A model generated the notes under the pieces. The model did no database searches. It saw only the letters and a list, made by a program, of their open reading frames with translations, and was not told the origin of the DNA. This document shows positions 46,992 to 58,001 of a DNA stretch of 64,000 nt, piece by piece (within the stretch, counting starts at the first letter, position 1; every line of letters starts with the position of its first letter). A program made the translations under genes and the position numbers. The stretch is taken from assembly GCF_022581195.2 (NCBI RefSeq), contig NC_061470.1:11346001-11410000 (forward strand), given 5' to 3'. Source of the DNA: Helicoverpa zea. Its lineage: Eukaryota > Arthropoda > Insecta > Lepidoptera > Noctuidae.

Positions 46992-47448
46992 TCTAGACAC
47001 ACGGCAGTGTGTCCGCTAAGTTCGAGCAAAAAAAGCGACACACCGGCCGTGGGTTATATTACACGAACCATTTCGGGCCAAATTCGACCCCCCTGTAACT
47101 CAAAATCTATTTTATTTATGCATATCAAATTTCTAGTATCTGTTGAGACCCCCCCCCAGTTCAGTTCCATACACATACCTCAGTTAAAAATAGTTGCTTT
47201 TTAATGATGTTACTTGGCAAGTTTTAATAGAAAATTAAATACTTGATTCATTGCGTTTAGTAGGTTTATAACGGTGTATGAAAACTTGCCAAGTAACATC
47301 ATTAAAAAGCAACTATTTTTAACTGAGGTATGTGTATGGAACTTGGTACTTATTCAGATCTCACTTCTTTTATAGGCGAAGCATTCCCATATTATCGAAC
47401 TTGGCAGTCTTTCACATTTTTGTTTTGGGTGGTAAGTATTAACTTTAA
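46992..47448 (+). mobile_element. dispersed element, copy B, internally deleted
   Basis: Starts TCTAGACACACGGCAG like copy A (34577) and follows it to the GTTGAGACCCCC tract near 47153. The middle of copy A is then missing, and the right block appears as a palindrome (47163-47343) that continues in reverse orientation to about 47448 (CACATTTTTGTTTTGGGTGG). It is a deletion plus inverted duplication derivative of the same family. Confidence 0.55.
47163..47343. repeat. perfect palindrome, 63-bp arms
   Basis: Arms 47163-47225 and 47281-47343 are exact reverse complements, separated by a 55-base loop. The arms include GTTCCATACACATACCTCAG and GTTACTTGGCAAGTTTT. In copy A the corresponding second arm is short and diverged after CTTGCCAAGTGACA. 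Confidence 0.85.
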
Positions 47449-47709
47449 TGTTAAATGGAGATGAGAGCGAAAGCTTTCGTATCGAGCCGAAATATGCTAG
47501 TACTCCGTATTTACATAAAATGATTACCTACTAGCAGGAATGAATAGAAGGTTATTATCATCAGAAAGGAATTTTTCCAATGTTTTTTTAGATGAATCCA
47601 ATAATGGTCTTGCAAACTTAAGTACTCGAAAGCAAAAATGCCAAAGATGTAATAGTTAATTGGTTAACTCGACTGAAAATATCATTAGGTTAGAGAAAAG
47701 TCACGTTGG

Positions 47710-47717
47710 TACTAGAC
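47710..47717. repeat. hAT-like target site duplication, left
   Basis: TACTAGAC, identical to 49384-49391. Confidence 0.8.
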
Positions 47718-47939
47718 TAGGGCATGCAATTCCGGTAAAATAAAAATTACCGGTAAAAATTCGGTAATAAAAATATTTTTACCGGTAAACCGGTAAAACG
47801 GTAATTTTTGTAATTTTTAAAATGTGATATTATAACAATAAGATTGGGTAGTCTAAAAGCAAAAAAATAAATAAAAATACAGGGTATAAGGTGGTAAACA
47901 TTTTTTGTGACGTGGGCCGTAACAAAAAAACATGTTAGT

Positions 47940-48240
47940 ACCATCCATACGCGATGTCGCCGACAATATGCAAGAGAAACGGCAATATACGATGGTACGG
48001 ACATGTAGAAAGGAGACAACCTGAATACATCGCCAATGTTATCTACTCAATCTCGATATACCCGGTCAAAGGCGCAGAGGCAGGCCGAAACTGTGGTGGT
48101 TGAGTGTCGTAATGAATGACATGAAAATCTGCGAACTCGAAGAGGAAGATGTCCTGGAAAGAACACCTGAATGAAATGGAAGAAGTAGATACGGAAAGCG
48201 GACCCCGTCACAAGACGGGATAAACGCTACGAATAACTGT
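47940..48240 (+). pseudogene. RTE-type LINE ORF C-terminal fragment
   Basis: In one frame from about 47948: ICKRNGNIRWYGHVERRQPE, then PVKGAEAGRN. RWYGHV-x-RR and the following GR-rich stretch are characteristic of the C-terminus of RTE-like LINE polyproteins. The next stretch (MNDMKICELEEEDVLERTPE in another frame) continues the pattern after a stop. Only the last 80-100 codons remain. Confidence 0.6.
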
Positions 48241-48318
48241 GAAAAAAATTTTTTTTTCATTAAAGTAAATCGTAGGCATTTTATGGACCAGGGTCGCGGA
48301 AGCTCTTTCGAACAATGT

Positions 48319-48594
48319 GTAAAGCTGCGTCTACGCTAGGAGAGCCGAGCACGAGCCGAACACAATTCGTCTATAAGTGTGGACCAACTTACAAGCCTCT
48401 AACGAGCGCGCTGCGAGCACTTCGTGCTCGGCTGCGTTCCGCCTGTTGTCGGTTTTTGTCGAACACAAAGGGATTTGCTAACAGTGATCGTTGTAGGTTC
48501 GTTGTGCGTCCACACTTGACGCCGCGAACGATGAAACCGAGAACGGCTCCGCTTGTACTTCGCTCGTGCTCGGTTCGTCTAGACCCGCCTTTAC
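48319..48594. mobile_element. MITE inserted in the R1 fragment
   Basis: The ends GTAAAGCTGCGTCTACG and (reverse complement of right end) GTAAAGGCGGGTCTAGACG form an imperfect terminal inverted repeat. Further inside, both ends carry CCGAGCACGAGC. The 276 bases are absent from the aligned position of the full element (near 40545-40640). The target duplication is not clear because sequence was also lost there. Confidence 0.55.
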
Positions 48595-48623
48595 AACACG
48601 CGAAGCCAACACGGGTCTGTTAT

Positions 48624-48929
48624 CTATGCAGACGGAGGAACGATGAGCCACCCGAACTCACCGTCCACAGACCGACGCCTACGGTGGCCGGGTGTCGTCT
48701 CTCGACACTCAGCGCCCGTGGTGTCTGGTCCACTACAGCGGTTGGGATGAGAGGTGCGATCTCGCAGTCTCTCCGCCGTCTCCTTCTCAAGCATGACTGC
48801 TTCGCAGAAGGAGGCGACGGCTTCCCATTCACTCAGGACCATGGCCTGAATCACGACCGGACGCGAGAGGTCGCCGCTGCCTATTGCCTCGACGACGACA
48901 CGGCGGTACCCTTCCCAGGCAGTGCACAC
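48624..48929 (-). pseudogene. R1-clade ORF2 C-terminal fragment
   Basis: The 101-codon frame contains AWEGYRRVVVEAIGSGDLSR and VASFCEAVMLEKETAERLR, close to AWEGHRRVLVEALGGGDLSR and VASFCEAVMLEKEEAERQR of the full element at 40709-41013. It is a relic. Confidence 0.75.
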
Positions 48930-49383
48930 CTAGACTGTGTGCTCCACCGTGTCCTCAGAGCTGTCCGCATGGTGGTGAAGTAAAAGCCCTTACTCAGCAA
49001 GATCATAGAGTAGGTAAAATAAGCATAAGCTACATTTTTACCTAATATGAGCTGACAGCTATGAGGAAAATCGGAATAACCGAATGAATAAAATTTGTTT
49101 AGATATTATAAAATAAGATGAGAATGAAGATTTGTATCTAACCTAGAGATAGTTAAGGGGACACAAGTTTACTTTCCTAAAAAACAGCAACTTAAACACA
49201 CTTACAATATGTAATAAAAATAAAAGATTTGACGTTAAATGAACAATTGCTATATTTTATCACAAAACGTAAAAACCGGTAAATTACCGGTAACATATTA
49301 TTTTTACCGGTAATTTAAAAATCGCGAAAATGGGCGGTTTTACCGGTAAAACCGAAACCGGTAAACCGGTATTGCATGCCCTA

Positions 49384-49391
49384 TACTAGAC
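49384..49391. repeat. hAT-like target site duplication, right
   Basis: TACTAGAC, matching 47710-47717. Confidence 0.8.
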
Positions 49392-49991
49392 TGGCATAGA
49401 ATGTGCTGCAGCTAAAACGTGACGACATACAGGTATTTCATAAATTTTTCGCTTACGTAGCAAATAAAGTAAATTAAAAGTATTATATAAGTTATCCTTC
49501 TGTTCAAAAAGATATTGTTTAAGATGAGAATATGTTCTTGTACTTATACTTGCTATCTGTTATACATATTAATACTTGCCCTAAAACATTAGATGTAATA
49601 GGCTATTAATATTATTTCTTCCTTAATACATAATATATTATTTCTGCACTCAGTATAGAAGAAGCTTTGGCCGCGAAGAAAAAATAGTCGTAACTATATA
49701 AATATCATTATAAATATGAAGAAATCAAGCAGAAATAAAATAGAAATAGCCGAAATAGTGCAATTCGTGGGACGTTAGAAACGTAATGAGTGTAGCTAAT
49801 TATACAACATAAAATATATCACACTAAACTTACTTTCTTCAAAATCGATATTTAACTAAAATATCATAAATTGTAACAACCAGCTTAGATACCGTACGTC
49901 CGTCGTCTCTCAGACGTAATCCGTCAGTGGGCAAAGTTAGGAACTAATGAGTAAACTTACCCTTTGACATCCAGGCGATATGTATGGGGCA

Positions 49992-50060
49992 CTAGCTTTT
50001 GTGCCCGGCTTCGTCTCAGTCAGCTTTGAACATTCTGGACCTCGAGTAAGAGGCTAATAA
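49992..50060 (-). repeat. Helitron-like 3' end relic
   Basis: On the minus strand this reads GAAGCCGGGCACAAAAGCTAG, close to the GGGCAACAGCTAG terminus at 15994. No 5' end was found, so only the terminus is called. Confidence 0.4.
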
Positions 50061-51642
50061 TATTAGACGAAATAAATCATGACTGTTAAACAATTGTCAT
50101 TGCTAGTATCACTTTTTTACTGCAATCGACTCTTCTGTTACTGCTAGTATGACTGTTCGTATATTCTAAAAATAAGTAAAAAAACAACATAAAACTCCGA
50201 AGTCGTGGCACAAAATATGTCTAAACAATTAATTAACTTCGCTGTCAAAATGATTTGGAAAAATTCTCAATTATAAGTTGAGCAGAATCCATTAAAGAAA
50301 TTAACAAGTTCGCGGAATTGCCAAGCTAATTATCCGTTTCCTTGGTGTCAACGAAAATATATTATTTGCTTGACTTCCAATACAAATTTTGACAAGCAAA
50401 TTAGATTTTGATTATGATGTCCGTATTTATAGGAAAATTAAGATCAAGGCTACTATTAATAGAATATAGTTAGGCTGGAAAACGCGTAACACCTTTGTTT
50501 TTAAAATGATTGGTTAATTCATAAGCTTATTTTCCAGAATACAACATGCATAAATTATACTCTTAAATATGAACAAAAAGTCCATCTTCACGGATATTTA
50601 CTATGTCTTTTTTATGAACAACTTTATATTATGATCGTGTCAAGTTTTCACCCGACGTTTAGCAGTAAATATTTCAGCTGAAACCGAGTTGATCCCCGAC
50701 TGACGAACAAATGAACTAACTTTGATTAAACTAAGATCACACGAATGTGAATGCGCGATAGGAATGCATAAAACTAGACGAGATGAACTACTTTAAGTTT
50801 TAGTATTTTATCAGCATTTTCTGTGCCTGACTAATTTGTAGTAAAACATGAAAAAGTAAAACGATTTGATCACGGTTACTTATTCTAACATGCAATCAAT
50901 GCCCGTATACCAGGAAAATAGAAAACTAAGTACCGTTTAGAAAATATACCCGTTAATACGACATAATAGCGCAGACAACAATACAAGCAGTTGACCGACC
51001 AGCTAAGTCCAGAAAACGATCAACAAAATGTCCCGAGAGCCTCTTAAACCAATAGTATTGTGTAACGAGCTCCGCGGCTATTATCTAGAAAAGTGCATGT
51101 TCGTGTATTGTCGGCTGTTGTCGTGCATTGTCGTGGTTTGGCCTTTGTGTCGTTGGAGCACTCATTAGCCTGTCCCGGCCAAGAGTGCTCGAATGACGCC
51201 ATTATCCGGACATTTTGCGATCAGGTGGCTCGTTTTGAACTCTGTGGTTAATATTCTTAATGTAAAAGTTTGTTTGTTGTTTTGTGAATGCTTGTTTCGT
51301 ATTTGTTAGAGGAAGTATGAATGGTTAATTTAGAATTAATTTTTGTGTGTTGCTTTTGGCCCCAATTGAAATAGTGCACTTGGAAACTTTTTCGATATGT
51401 TATTTTGTGGTACGAATTAACTACATATATTATTACAAAATAGTTTCACTAAACTATAGTCGTAGTACTCAACCTACTCCTAAAGCTTTGTCCCGTTACA
51501 GAATTCGAATAGCTATTTAGTAACTATTAAACTGTGATTATAACTGTGCCAACACACTGGGTATCATAAGTGGCGTACCATTTAGAAAATAACTGCCCTA
51601 TAATAATAAAGTGTATTATGTAATCTCCTAATGTGATCCTTG

Positions 51643-51740
51643 GGCTCCGTGTCGGTGGCCCGCGGCGCCCCGGCCCGGGACACCCCGGCTACACCCGGCT
51701 ACACCCGGCTTCTATCCGGGACGGGTCAGCCCGGTACAAG
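51643..51740. repeat. GC-rich block with ACCCGGCTAC tandem units
   Basis: Three near-identical CACCCCGGCTA/CACCCGGCT units follow CGCGGCGCCCCGGCCCGGGA and precede TCCGGGACGGGTCAGCCCGG. The block can fold on itself. Its nature is unknown. Confidence 0.35.
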
Positions 51741-54700
51741 CATATATCAAATATGCAGAAGTCTAACTTACGCTGAGTTTAGTCGTATTGGCGTTGTGTG
51801 ATAGTGCAATGTTGTGTAGTTGTATTGGCTGAAGAAGTAAAATATTTTATTACTCAGTGTTTCAGTCAGAAAATGTTCTCCTAAAAATTGTTACTGCTAA
51901 AATATTTGACGATAACACGACAGTCATTCCATTCTGCTGCCATAATTTTGCAATACAGGGTCAATCTGTAACTTTTTCATATACCTATCATCTACTTTGC
52001 AATTTAATACAATTTGCAGTGAACCTTCTGATATACCTGTGACGTGACAAGTAATATCAATATGGTGCGATGTCTATGCTAATACCCGCTACACTGCCAC
52101 ACGACGTCGGGTGTCCACTGATACACAACAGATTGCCAACAAATTGGCAACATATTCCACATAGAAATAAGTTTCACAAGTTTCTTTTTAAGAATTTGCT
52201 CTAAGGAAGAATGAAGCACTATTGCATATGACCCAGAAACTTAATCTGGAAAGTCATCGCTGAGAATTTTAGACTTCAACCGTCATCATTCGCATGCCCT
52301 TAACCCAATTTGATTTAAGGGTCAGCGCAGCATTTCTTATTCTTCTGTACTTTTCTGCCTATCTTGATGTTTATTGGTTAAGTTCGACGTTGAATATAAA
52401 ATTACCTAGTCTAGTATATTCTAGTACAGCTGGGTAACAATGATTGGTGTGCAGGTAAACCTCCTTGCTTAATGGAACTGTTTCCCGGAGCATTACTGAG
52501 AGATATCTCGATAGCGAGCAATAATGAACATTGTTGGTGCCGCACTATCTCGCACGTTACGAGACGCCCGGCGTTACAGGAATGTATTGTAATTGTACGG
52601 GTAAGTGTTAGTTACTAATTGGAAAGGTGTGGAGATTTTGACGTTCTGAAACAAGACATATTGTTTGTATATTAAGCTAGTCTTATTGATATTGTTGTAA
52701 AACGCTACATTTGTAGTATCAAAGTCGTTTTTATAATTGGATCTTAAAGCCCTTCTTCATTTTTAATAACAACCTATCTCAACAGGCCATATTAAAAGCC
52801 ACCTTGGTATATTTACAGACGGCACAAATAACTACGCTATGGCCCAGTTCCCCCGTTCTGCCTGTCACTTTGTAAGAGGCCTTAATTTAGCTTTAAACGC
52901 GGCCAAAGCCTGTGTGTTGTCGCAAAAATAGAAGACACTTCTGCCGTTTGTCTGTCTCAAAGAAAAACTAAAAAAATACATAATTTTGGGCTTCCCTTGT
53001 ATTGTTCTCTTTTAAACATTTGTAGGAAAATGTTGGTAAAAATTTTTAATCGAGATATTTTTATCATAATAGAAAAACGCAATCAACAACTGTTGTTATG
53101 ATCAACAACGCGCCGTCTGTTGTTATCAACAAACAGTGAAAACCAATCTCCCTGCAATGAGGAAGTTTCCTTAAGATAATATAATTGTGTTTACAGGTTA
53201 CCCGGGTTTTCCTCACTACATTAAAAACAATTAAGTGTGCATACTTTTGTACGTAAGTAGCACCAAGAGGAAATTGCATAATGTTGACATTATTTTATAA
53301 AGTTACATCATTCTGATAATTGTATCGCCAGAATTTTTTAGGATCATAAAAACACTTTTCAGTCTTGTTAATCGCTGGAATCAGTGGTCCGATTTTAAGA
53401 ATAAGCTATTTCGGTGTCAGGTAGTCGAATTATCAAGGAAGGACATACTTGCCTTTCATCCGTTTTCGTGAAGTAGGTAGGTAGGTAGTTACCACAGGAC
53501 GTAAGTGAAATAACCGGTACCTAGAATTGAAATATATTTGGCTATAAATATAACATCAGTGGATGAAGTAAGACCTCAATCTGTCAAAACTTATTGCTTG
53601 CTTTCAGAGCCGAATTCTATTCAGGGACTTGGGTAAACTAATCTACGGCTAAGCCTGGAGAAGTAATATTGACGTTTATACCATCAGCTCCTCAACTATT
53701 GATGGGTTGGAAACTTTGACGGCTCTATAATGCAATACTAATCTTGTACTGTCTCTTGGTTTGACAATGCGCAGTATTTGAGGTTTAGAGAAAATTCGTT
53801 GCATTGGTTTGTTTCAACAACATAATTTAGAAAACATGATTCAAGCATTGATTTTCATTTTCCTAAAGCTAAGTTGATTCAATGTTTTTGTTCTATATTA
53901 GAGGGTATATAGTAATACATAATACCTATACAGGATTATAACGCTTTCACACTGTTTTCAGTCACAGTCCTCGACGCAAGGAACTCGTCACGCGCTGTTA
54001 GGATTCATAGTTTCATGTCGCCGGTACCGGTACCTGTATGGTCATGGTTTCATGTCGCATATCATCGTCACATAATTATGTATGTATGTACCTACGTGCG
54101 ACACGTGGAAAAAACTGACTCCAAAATCATCATAGCGTGGATAATATAGATACGTCCAAAAATAACTAACGTGGTCAAACTGTCGATCCCACAGTAGCTA
54201 GTTAGCTATCTGCCAGATACGTGTAACGTGATAGCTATTCAAGCGTGTCACTGCTGTTATCAGTATGAAGGATTGCTAACAGTTGACTGATATACATTAT
54301 GTGTATGTAATATACATTATATCTAGCATTATATCTGTACCTATATCAGATTTTATAATTTTAACTTGGTTAAGCTGAATTTGCTGAACTTTAGTTACAT
54401 TTTAAAAGTAAATGTGGGTTTCTTTCTTTGCTTGCGTTTTTATGGCTTTTCTAATAATAATTTAGATGCAATTTGATAATGACACTTATGTAATCCTGTA
54501 AACTTTGCACTCGTCTCATTTAGTTTTTTTATATGATTATTATAATAAAGATAAACCAGGTTTATTTCATACCTAACCGATTTTTTTTTTTTTTTTTTTG
54601 ACACAACACAAGGCATACATATAATAATAATAAAACACAGATAGTAGGTTGCGCCAAATAGCATCCAATTCAGCATTATGCCAGACAGCTAGTGCCTGAC

Positions 54701-55289
54701 GCTGGTTTTCAACTGGACCTATGAGGAGTTGCGGGTGTCAAACGATATGAAATAATTTATGCTTTATGGAATTAAAAAATAAAAATAACAAACTAATAAC
54801 TGACTAAAAAAAAATATATAAAAAAAATGATAATAAATATGGGTTAGGGATTAGACAAAAAATATTTAAAAAAATGGAGGTAAACAAAAACTTCGAAAAG
54901 ATTTCGATAAACCTAAATAAAATGATAAAATATAATCGGATTATATGCTTAATGTAACCGTTTCTCGCATCCGTACACAGATATTGTACATTTACCATAC
55001 TCCCTGATATTATACATTTCTTCTTTGTATTTTGAACTACAGAGAGAAACCTCGTCGCCAAGTATTTACTGCTACACATATAATTCTAGGTTTTTTGGTC
55101 TGTATCAAGTATGCACATTCATGTGATAATATTGGTTATTTCAAGGTTTTGTGGAATAGCATCTTGAAAAAAAATCATGGTTTATACTTCATATTTATAC
55201 AAAAGTAATTTCTTTAGATATTATTAAAAGATGCTTCTAATATGGAAAAAAATGCATTTCCAGTAGGTAGTATGATTCTATTACATACT

Positions 55290-55430
55290 TGTGGATTTCC
55301 TGCGTTTTCACCCGCGTCCCGTGGGGCCTACTGCCCGTACCGGGATAAAATATAACCTATTTTACTCGGAAAAAGTATAGCTTTCCAGCAAAAAATGTTT
55401 CCTCTTTATTACATTCAGATTATTTATTTA
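55290..55430 (-). repeat. Helitron-like body fragment, antisense
   Basis: Contains TTTTCACCCGCGTCCCGTGG and CCGTACCGGGATAAAATATA, the reverse complement of sequence typical for the lepidopteran non-autonomous Helitron type (compare CCACGGGATGCGGGTGAAAC at 7889-7909). No ends were resolved. Confidence 0.45.
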
Positions 55431-55626
55431 AGAACAAACAATACAATGATTGATTTATTTTGATTGATGCCCCCTACTCTTATCGGTCATCAATTTGATG
55501 CGTCATCCCGCGTCATAGTATTAGACATTATTATTTAATAGGAAGCAATCTCGGTGGGCCAATAACGTAAGCAGTAGTTATCATATTGATAAAAGATTTT
55601 CGTGTGTATTAGCGAGTGTTAATATC

Positions 55627-55661
55627 TATAAATGTTGGTCTCAGCTGTTTGTCACGCCAGT
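55627..55661 (+). promoter_or_regulatory. core promoter: TATA box and initiator
   Basis: TATAAA at 55627-55632 lies 32 bases before a CCAGTCGG initiator whose A is at 55659. This is normal TATA-to-start spacing, directly before the leader exon. The start site is predicted, not observed. Confidence 0.5.
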
Positions 55662-55708
55662 CGGTCGCGAAGGTTGTATGTGCGAGAGCTGTCAACTGCT
55701 TAGCTAAG
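55659..55708 (+). other. predicted non-coding leader exon 1
   Basis: From the predicted start site to a consensus donor TAAG|GTAAGT (intron begins 55709). Contains the complete upstream ORF at 55678-55707. It joins to the coding exon at 57825 by inference; another leader exon cannot be excluded. Confidence 0.45.
55678..55707 (+). CDS. upstream ORF in leader exon
   Basis: ATG followed by eight codons (MCESCQLLS) and TAA at 55705-55707, ending one base before the splice donor. If exon 1 is used as predicted, this nine-residue uORF lies near the cap and could reduce translation of the main ORF. Confidence 0.35.
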   Translation: MCESCQLLS

Positions 55709-57824
55709 GTAAGTGCATCTCCGTCAATGTATGACGCCCTGGTACCTGGATTTTAAGTGTTAGTGAATGTGAAAATTAAAATAAGTTAATTATAGATTAT
55801 TTAAATTAACTGTCCTTAAAAAAGATGTTAAAGTTATAACAACCAGTAGGATTACCAGTGCGGTACCAGATAAATAGGTATCAGTGTGGTTAGTTTATTG
55901 GTCCATTATTTATTTCATTTATTGGGAATTCCAACAAGAAATACACTGCTACCCACATAAAATATACAAACACAACCATGCCATGTGTTTCCTCACAAAT
56001 GGATCCACATCATGCGTAGACCATTATATATATTATACAATCAATAATGGGTAAGAACTAAAATTTAGTCCTTATGTCTATAGATGCCTAATTAAACCCA
56101 AATCATAATTATACTTTTTCACCATAAATATGTTGTAAAAAGATGTACAAGTATCCAAAGTAACTTTTAAATTAAATGTCATGTTTGATCATTTTTACAA
56201 AATTAAAGAATAACTTTCTATAAACATCTCTACGTAATCAACTGGTAATTATTTCCAGATACTGTGTACTACTCCACTGTCCTAAAAAACAACTAATTTT
56301 GAAATAAAAACCGGTATTAACTATTGATAAACAACATGCTAAGAATTACTCACTTGACAAATCAATGGTTCACGGTCGTTCATTGGTTCTTTTTTATTCG
56401 TCACAGTTTTATAGATAAGTACTTCTTTAATACCTACCTACAAATTATTTATAGAAGCAGCAACAGTATAAAACAAAGCTAATTATTTACGAGCTCATTA
56501 ATTTATAATTCAAAAGTAGCTGAGAAGTTGCAGAAACTCTTTTTGAAAAATTAAACTCTCGCCGTGGAGGAAGATGAGATAGTTCACGATTTTCTTTGAC
56601 TCATTTAAATATCGGGAATATATAATTTATTCATAGGCTTTATTATGCAAGCCCTGGATTCTGTCTTATTTATTTAGTACATTGAATAAGTCCACTAATG
56701 CATTCTTTTTATGATACTTGGTGTATAGGAATTGGGCGTTATCTAGCCCATATGCATTTATCTTTAATGATATCTAAGTAGGTATCTGAATTAACACTAA
56801 TACCTGTATGTAGAGGATTTACACGAAAAATTCAATATTAGCAGATTATTTAGTCGGCCACATTAGTTTGGTAAATATTTGCATGTTTGTGTATGGCCTA
56901 AATCTGAACTTAAGAAAATTGTCTTTTTTTGGCTACTTAGCGTGAAATAATTCCAAGATAAAGAGATTTCTCTATTTACAAATCTCTAATGATTTTGCTC
57001 CCGTTCTCAGCAGTACAGAAGATTTAGTTTCTAACAAGTTAAAAACATGACGTAAAGCGTACTGTGGCGAGATGTTTTTGTTATTATATTATGATCTCAC
57101 TGCGTTATCATCTAAATACACACATTAGTAGGAAACAGTAGTTTAGTGTTTGTAAGCAATATCATCATATACTGGTTTATTTGTTATTTTTTTTAGTTTT
57201 CCTCGTGTCAAGGGATTAGTCTCGTATGAAAAAAGTTCTTTTGATAGCGTATCATACGATAGATACCACACATTTAAACAGCTGTAATGGTATAAAAAAT
57301 AAGAGACGGAAAAGTTCAAGGCCATTCACTATTTTGATTATAGCAAAACCCTAAAGCTTCAATTTCATGAACAATCGACTCTTTCATCACAAAAACAAAT
57401 TACAGACCTACGTCAAGATTTAATATTTTCACAAAGAACCTAATATTACATGTAAAACGTCCAAGTTCTTTGCCCCTAACAAATAAAATAGTTTCTTGGG
57501 GAGCATTTTTGTCTTATCAAAAAATGTAGTGCCCCCGGGGCGTAATATTTCCTCCCCCAATGTATATTACGTGTGCGAATATGTTCGGAATGTCTTGCTA
57601 AAAGTATTAGGTGTAACTAGGACCCACACGAATACAAATTCGCTGGAATATTTAGATATTCAGGTCTCTGTTCTATTTGGGAGAAGGCTCAGTTCTTGGG
57701 AGATTAATGTTCAATTAATTGCCAATTATTGATCCTAAGTAAGACTGTTTTGCTAATTGGTCCTTGGAGAACAAACATTTTGTTTAGGGTCTTGTAACTT
57801 TACTAAGGCAAGAAAATTTTCCAG
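55709..57824 (+). other. intron 1
   Basis: Starts GTAAGT and ends TTTTCCAG. AT-rich; only short chance ORFs, no recognised repeat. Confidence 0.45.
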
Positions 57825-58001
57825 ATGTCTCACACAGTGGTGCGAGGGAAGCCGAATGCAGCTCAGCTGTACTTGGACACAGTGTTAAACGCTATATTGA
57901 TAGAACAAGGCTTGGTACCGGATCTCAAAGGGCGGGAGAATGTCACGCTCTCACAGATCATGTTCCACTGTCTCAAGAAAAGACCAGATCACGTCTTTAT
58001 G
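57825..58001 (+). CDS. ACS coding exon 1 (residues 1-59)
   Basis: Acceptor TTTTCCAG|ATG, donor TTTATG|GTGAGT, phase 0. Starts MSHTVVRGKPN and includes LSQIMFHCLKKRPDHVFM, the N-terminal helix of ANL enzymes. Confidence 0.85.

Larger units (their letters stand above)
48275..48978 (-). mobile_element. 5'-truncated copy of the R1-clade LINE
   Basis: Collinear with 40504-41013 of the full element, starting at GCATTTTATGGACCAGGGTC and ending at CTGTCCGCATGGTGG, but diverged and interrupted by an insertion (48319-48594). The boundary with the RTE fragment on the left is only about 35 bases. Confidence 0.75.
47718..49383. mobile_element. hAT-like element hosting nested insertions
   Basis: Terminal inverted repeats TAGGGCATGCAATTCCGGT and (reverse complement of the right end) TAGGGCATGCAATACCGGT, differing at one base, flanked by an exact 8-bp duplication. 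The subterminal regions are packed with ACCGGT/TTACCGG words (47732-47815 and 49270-49372). The interior is not hAT transposase but RTE and R1 LINE debris. Confidence 0.8.
49392..55625. other. intergenic upstream of the acyl-CoA synthetase gene
   Basis: AT-rich with degraded repeats. A GC-rich patch at 51643-51740 and a poly-T run (about 54581-54599) stand out. At 53380-53520 a degenerate Helitron-like body is visible (GTGGTCCGATTTTAAGAATA; ATTATCAAGGAAGGACATAC). No exon supported. Confidence 0.4.

Noticed and set aside
48319..48594. A hAT or Harbinger assignment for the MITE
   Set aside because: No reliable target duplication could be read, because the host R1 sequence has also lost bases at the insertion point.
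48315..48983. 222-codon plus-strand ORF
   Set aside because: It runs antisense through the R1 fragment and across the MITE, so it is a composite chance frame.
57496..57732. Extra coding exon from a 78-codon ORF just before the first ACS coding exon
   Set aside because: The frame is not bounded by usable splice sites in phase with the gene, and the ACS protein start at 57825 already matches the family N-terminus.
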